Assembly (NCBI RefSeq): GCF_000749845.1
Contig: NZ_JQHM01000021.1
Span: 1 to 37,167 of the forward strand
DNA from: Pectobacterium betavasculorum
GTDB taxonomy: Bacteria > Pseudomonadota > Gammaproteobacteria > Enterobacterales > Enterobacteriaceae
Direction of reading: 5' to 3'
Length of the DNA stretch: 37,167 nt
The position numbers and the translations under genes were made by a program. The notes under the pieces are model-generated. The model was not told the origin of the DNA and did not search any database. It worked only from the letters and a program-made list of their open reading frames with translations. Below, piece by piece: positions 33,748 through 37,167 of this stretch (position 1 is its first letter; each line of letters opens with the position of its first letter).

Positions 33748-35103
33748 ATGCTGTCAAATTTTAAACGCAATAAATACCAACAGCACCTTGCACAACTGCC
33801 CAGAATTCCTCAGAACGCAGATGATGTTCAGACGTTGCATTCGCCGGAGCTTTTCCGCACGACGCTAACTAACGCCATTCTACATGCTAAGAAGCGCATC
33901 TATATCGTGGCCTTATATCTTGAGCGTGATGATGGTGGCATGGGAATTCTATCCGCAATTTATGAAACCAAACGGCAGTGCCCAGAACTGGATGTTCGCA
34001 TTCTGGTAGACTGGCATCGTGCCCAGCGTGGTAGGATCGGTGCAGCCGCAGAAAATACCAATGCCGACTGGTATTGCGATATGGCGAAAAAGCACCCAGA
34101 CACGCATTTCCCTATCTATGGTATTCCCGTCAACACACGTGAAGCATTGGGCGTGCTGCACCTGAAAGGATTCGTTGTCGATGACACGGTCATCTACAGC
34201 GGGGCCAGCCTGAATGATGTTTATCTGCATCAGCACCAGAAATACCGTTATGACCGCTATCAGCTGATTCATAACCCGGTATTGGCCGATACGATGGTGC
34301 AGTATATCCAGACCATGCTGTCTGCTCCGGCAGTGCAACGGTTGGATCATACCGATCGTCCAAAGAGTCTGGAAATCAAAAATGATATCAAGCAATTCCG
34401 TCAAACGTTGCGTACCGCCAGTTATCAGGCACCGGCACACAGCGCAGACCCCAATGAATTAACCGTCACGCCGCTGGTTGGGTTAGGAAAACAAAGCCCA
34501 CTAAATAAGACCATACATCACCTGATGTATTGTGCTGATGAACATGTGGTCATCTGTACTCCCTATTTCAATCTGCCCGCACTGCTGGTCAGAAATATCA
34601 TCCGACTGTTACGAGACGGCAAAAAAGTAGAAATTATTATCGGTGATAAGACCGCGAACGATTTCTATATTCCAGAAGATCAGCCCTTCAAGATCATCGG
34701 CGCATTACCGTATCTCTACGAGATCAACCTGCGCCGTTTCCTCAGTCGCCTGGAGCGCTACATTGAGAACCAGCAGCTTGTTGTAAGGCTATGGAAAGAT
34801 GGCGATAACAGTTTCCACCTAAAAGGTATGTGGGTGGATGATAAGTGGCAACTGCTGACGGGAAATAACCTTAACCCACGCGCATGGCGTTTGGATCTGG
34901 AAAACGCAATCCTGATTCACGATCCTCAGCAGGTTTTATTGCAGCAACGTCTGGATGAACTGGATACGATCAGAACCCACACCCACGTAGTAAAAAGCTA
35001 CAGGGAGCTGGAGAGCATCGCGCAATATCCCGTGAAAGTCCGCAAGCTCATACGACGTTTGCGCCGTATTCGTATCGATCGGCTCATCAGTCGTATTCTC
35101 TAA
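33748..35103 (+). CDS. pssA: CDP-diacylglycerol--serine O-phosphatidyltransferase
   Basis: This type I phosphatidylserine synthase of the phospholipase D superfamily has 451 residues, as in E. coli. It makes phosphatidylserine from CDP-diacylglycerol and serine, the committed step to phosphatidylethanolamine, and binds membranes peripherally. Both HKD motifs are intact: H138-x-K140-x4-D145 in LHLKGFVVDD, and a second in FHLKGMWVDD near residue 357. The C-terminus KVRKLIRRLRRIRIDRLISR is strongly basic, suited to lipid surfaces. ATG 33748 (MLSNFKRNKYQQH) aligns with the E. coli start; a GTG codon immediately before it is in frame. A strong terminator follows. Confidence 0.95.
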   Translation: MLSNFKRNKYQQHLAQLPRIPQNADDVQTLHSPELFRTTLTNAILHAKKRIYIVALYLERDDGGMGILSAIYETKRQCPELDVRILVDWHRAQRGRIGAAAENTNADWYCDMAKKHPDTHFPIYGIPVNTREALGVLHLKGFVVDDTVIYSGASLNDVYLHQHQKYRYDRYQLIHNPVLADTMVQYIQTMLSAPAVQRLDHTDRPKSLEIKNDIKQFRQTLRTASYQAPAHSADPNELTVTPLVGLGKQSPLNKTIHHLMYCADEHVVICTPYFNLPALLVRNIIRLLRDGKKVEIIIGDKTANDFYIPEDQPFKIIGALPYLYEINLRRFLSRLERYIENQQLVVRLWKDGDNSFHLKGMWVDDKWQLLTGNNLNPRAWRLDLENAILIHDPQQVLLQQRLDELDTIRTHTHVVKSYRELESIAQYPVKVRKLIRRLRRIRIDRLISRIL

Positions 35104-35120
35104 AACCCGTGATCTGCTTT

Positions 35121-35148
35121 AAAAAAACCTCGGAAGCCGAGGTTTTTT
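35121..35148 (+). terminator. Rho-independent terminator of pssA
   Basis: ACCTCGG, loop AAG and CCGAGGT, flanked by an A run before and a T run after, lie 18 bases past the pssA stop. The A/T flanks could extend the stem and let it work in both directions. Confidence 0.9.
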
Positions 35149-35289
35149 ATTGTCATTTGGGAACCTGGCCGGTGCAACTACCGGCTAGGAGTTATGGCAG
35201 CGGTCGGAAAGCTAAAGCTTCATTCCCTTGCCTCTGCGATGCAGCGTTAATGACACAATAAACGCAATCGCTCCCATCGCTGATACGTA

Positions 35290-36492
35290 TCAGAAAAAAG
35301 CTGTTTCCATACCAAAAGATTTCAGCGAAAGCGCAACATATTCAGCAGATCCACCGAACAACGCATTAGCAACCGCATAAGATAAGCCCACGCCTAACGC
35401 ACGGACTTCGGGCGGAAACATTTCTGCCTTTAAAATACCGCTGATAGATGTGTAGAAGCTGACAATAATCAGAGAAAGCATCACTAAAGAGAAAGCAAGA
35501 ACAGGGCTCGTTACACTCTGTAGAACCGTTAAAATAGGAACCGTCAGTAATGCTGCGAGTCCGCCGAAACAGAGCATTGAACTACGGCGGCCAATCTTAT
35601 CCGACATCGCACCAAAGAAAGGTTGCAGTAACATAAAGATAAACAGTGCGAGGGTCATTAGTCCGCTAGCGGTTTTCGCGTGCATTCCTGCCGTATTCAC
35701 CAAATATTTTTGCATGTAAGTAGTGAACGTATAAAAAGCTAAAGACCCCCCTGCCGTGAAACCCAGCACGGTAATAAAAGCGCGGCGATGTTTCCACAAG
35801 CCAGTAAGAGAGCCGGCATCTTTGTGTCCACGCGTTGTTTTATCAGATGTTTCATTCAGCGAACGACGCAAATAAAGCGCCACAATCGCCAGCACAGCGC
35901 CGAGAGCAAAAGGAATACGCCATCCCCACGCCCGCAAATCTTCATCACTCAGAATCTGCTGTAATATCACGACGACCAACAGCGCAAGCAACTGACCACC
36001 AATCAACGTGACATATTGGAAAGAGGCATAGAATCCCTTTCTGCCCTCGACGGCAACTTCACTCATATACGTTGCACTGGTACCGTATTCTCCACCAACA
36101 GAAAGCCCCTGAAATAAACGGGCTAATAACAGTAAAAAGGGTGCCCAAGTACCAATGCTTTCATATCCTGGTAAGCATGCAATAACCAGAGATCCAAAAC
36201 ACATCATGCAAACCGAAATTAGCATTGAATTTTTACGACCATGCTTGTCAGCAATGTAACCGAAAAGCCAACCGCCTATCGGTCTCATTAAAAAGCCTGC
36301 TGCAAAAACCCCTGCGGTTTGTAGTAATTGAGTGGTGGTATTTCCCGAAGGGAAAAAGATATGGGCAAAATAGATTGAGCAAAAGGAATAAACATAAAAA
36401 TCAAACCACTCAACCAAATTACCCGATGAAGCGCCAACTATAGCCCGGATACGCTGGCGCGTATCTTTCGCATTTTCCGTTAGATCAGTCAT
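35290..36492 (-). CDS. kgtP: Alpha-ketoglutarate permease KgtP, truncated by an in-frame TGA
   Basis: This MFS proton symporter for 2-oxoglutarate is very similar to E. coli KgtP (432 residues): [20 protein letters not shown], loop 2-3 [13 protein letters not shown] and [20 protein letters not shown]. The frame stops after 400 residues at GMETAFF. Reading through the TGA at 35292-35290 gives YVSAMGAIAFIVSLTLHRRG then KGMKL and a TAG at 35214-35212, matching the E. coli end with TGA where E. coli has W (FFWYV). The last membrane helix is therefore lost. It is either a recent nonsense mutation or a sequencing error; function is doubtful. AGGAG lies 11 bases before the ATG. The pssA-kgtP-rrn order fits E. 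coli, without yfiM. Confidence 0.88.
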   Translation of the reverse strand: MTDLTENAKDTRQRIRAIVGASSGNLVEWFDFYVYSFCSIYFAHIFFPSGNTTTQLLQTAGVFAAGFLMRPIGGWLFGYIADKHGRKNSMLISVCMMCFGSLVIACLPGYESIGTWAPFLLLLARLFQGLSVGGEYGTSATYMSEVAVEGRKGFYASFQYVTLIGGQLLALLVVVILQQILSDEDLRAWGWRIPFALGAVLAIVALYLRRSLNETSDKTTRGHKDAGSLTGLWKHRRAFITVLGFTAGGSLAFYTFTTYMQKYLVNTAGMHAKTASGLMTLALFIFMLLQPFFGAMSDKIGRRSSMLCFGGLAALLTVPILTVLQSVTSPVLAFSLVMLSLIIVSFYTSISGILKAEMFPPEVRALGVGLSYAVANALFGGSAEYVALSLKSFGMETAFF

Positions 36493-36758
36493 CCTATTTT
36501 ATTCTCCTGTTTTTCCGAGCATAAAACGATGCCCACTATAGTAAAGCAGTACTTAAACCCAGAGGCAAAAAGTTCCTGATTGTAATAATTTATTAATGCA
36601 ACAGCGCAACCCAGCGCCTTTAATTATCCTTAATTGAAGAATGGATAAATAAAATGGTAACAAAAAATGCGTTATTATTAGGTGAATTAATAAGAAGGTA
36701 AGCAGAAACTTTTATTCGGATAGAAGAGAAGATCTAACAATCTGAAATCGGAATAAAT

Positions 36759-36787
36759 AAAAGGCCATCCTGTAAGGATGGCCTTTT
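36759..36787 (-). terminator. rRNA operon terminator
   Basis: AAAAGGCCATCC and GGATGGCCTTTT pair over 12 bases around a 5-base loop. Read leftward, the stem ends in TTTTATTTATT, ten bases beyond the distal 5S gene, so it ends the rRNA transcript. The 36493-36758 stretch before kgtP is AT-rich and shows only a 15-codon unsupported ORF near 36654. Confidence 0.9.
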
Positions 36788-36797
36788 ATTTTAATTG

Positions 36798-36917
36798 AAA
36801 CCTGGCAGTTCCCTACTCTCACATGGGGAGACCCCACACTACCATCGGCGCTACGGCGTTTCACTGCTGAGTTCGGCATGGGGTCAGGTGGGACCACCGC
36901 GCTATCGCCGCCAGGTA
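36798..36917 (-). rRNA. rrf: 5S ribosomal RNA, distal copy
   Basis: This 120-base leftward gene is identical to the proximal copy except at its two ends: it begins TACCTGGCGGCGATAGCGCG rather than TGCCTGGC and ends CTGCCAGGTTT rather than CTGCCAGGCAT. The end changes compensate each other, so helix I is kept. It is the last gene of the rRNA operon. Confidence 0.95.
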
Positions 36918-36951
36918 AATTCTTTTTAAGCCGAACATTAACCCAAATCAC

Positions 36952-37027
36952 TGGTGCTGATACCCAGAGTCGAACTGGGGACCTCACCCTTACCAAGGGT
37001 GCGCTCTACCAACTGAGCCATATCAGC
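36952..37027 (-). tRNA. thrV: tRNA-Thr (anticodon GGT)
   Basis: This 76-base leftward gene has CCA encoded. The acceptor stem pairs GCTGATA with TATCAGC, the D arm is GCTCAGTTGGTAGAGC, the anticodon arm is CACCCTTGGTAAGGGTG with GGT at 36994-36992, and the T arm is CCCAGTTCGACTCTGGG. It lies between two 5S genes, as in the E. coli rrnD operon (rrfD-thrV-rrfF). Confidence 0.97.
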
Positions 37028-37043
37028 GCACCTGTATAAATTG

Positions 37044-37163
37044 ATGCCTGGCAGTTCCCTACTCTCACATGGGGAGACCCCACACTACCATCGGCGCTAC
37101 GGCGTTTCACTGCTGAGTTCGGCATGGGGTCAGGTGGGACCACCGCGCTATCGCCGCCAGGCA
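37044..37163 (-). rRNA. rrf: 5S ribosomal RNA, proximal copy
   Basis: This is a 120-base leftward gene from TGCCTGGCGGCGATAGCGCG to CTGCCAGGCAT, the standard enterobacterial 5S sequence. The 23S gene it follows should begin a short distance past the right edge of the window. Confidence 0.97.
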
Positions 37164-37167
37164 AATT

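Noticed and set aside
36654-36701. Fifteen-codon ORF (MVTKNALLLGELIRR) between kgtP and the rRNA terminator
   Set aside because: No ribosome binding site and no recognised family; not supported as a gene.
1-37167. CRISPR arrays, insertion sequences, integrases or prophage genes
   Set aside because: No spaced direct repeats, transposase or integrase motifs, or phage structural genes were seen on either strand.

Overview
The window most likely comes from a soft-rot enterobacterium, with Pectobacterium the best fit. The proVWX, ygaZH-mprA-emrAB, yfiF-trxC-tapT-pat-pssA-kgtP and rrf-tRNA-Thr-rrf blocks are close relatives of E. coli genes in familiar order. The methionine-salvage and hpx purine-nitrogen clusters are ones known from Klebsiella. 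The type VI secretion tip gene at the left edge and an ERIC element fit the same group. The genus is an inference from gene content; no database was searched.

Layout. (1) 1-128: start of a leftward vgrG. (2) 553-4498: methionine salvage, with mtnBCD leftward and mtnE (ybdL)-yafV rightward, divergent around three tandem MetJ-type boxes. (3) 4514-15154: allantoate-nitrogen module. hpxFGHIJK runs leftward (ABC importer, ureidoglycine aminotransferase, allantoate amidohydrolase), the RpiR-type regulator hpxU runs leftward, and hpxWXYZ runs rightward (oxamate amidohydrolase, DUF4089 protein, amidase, DUF3225 protein). Both operons have a sigma-54-type promoter and share a 16-bp inverted-repeat motif that is a candidate HpxU operator. 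(4) 15155-19587: VOC-protein remnant, AT-rich spacer, ERIC element, then the osmoprotectant importer proVWX with a conserved proU promoter. (5) 19605-26236: lactonase pseudogene, ygaY-like MFS gene, ygaZH valine exporter, and the mprA-emrA-emrB drug-efflux genes. (6) 26288-28084: a DszC/SfnC-like acyl-CoA-dehydrogenase-fold flavoprotein and a DUF3574 lipoprotein, lying where synteny with E. coli changes. (7) 28151-35148: yfiF, trxC, tapT, pat, pssA. (8) 35212-36492: kgtP, cut by an in-frame TGA 25 codons before its natural end. (9) 36759-37163: end of an rRNA operon read leftward (5S, tRNA-Thr(GGT), 5S, terminator).

How the genes work together. In methionine salvage, MtnB, MtnC and MtnD turn methylthioribulose-1-phosphate into 4-methylthio-2-oxobutyrate. 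MtnE transaminates that to methionine using glutamine, and YafV removes the resulting 2-oxoglutaramate. In the hpx module, allantoate would be imported by HpxFGHI and hydrolysed by HpxK, transaminated by HpxJ to oxalurate, carried to oxamate by a step that I infer belongs to HpxXYZ, and finished by HpxW to oxalate plus ammonia. The promoter layout suggests two inputs: nitrogen limitation through sigma-54, and a pathway metabolite through HpxU. The HpxXYZ step and the double promoter logic are the most interesting parts of the window.
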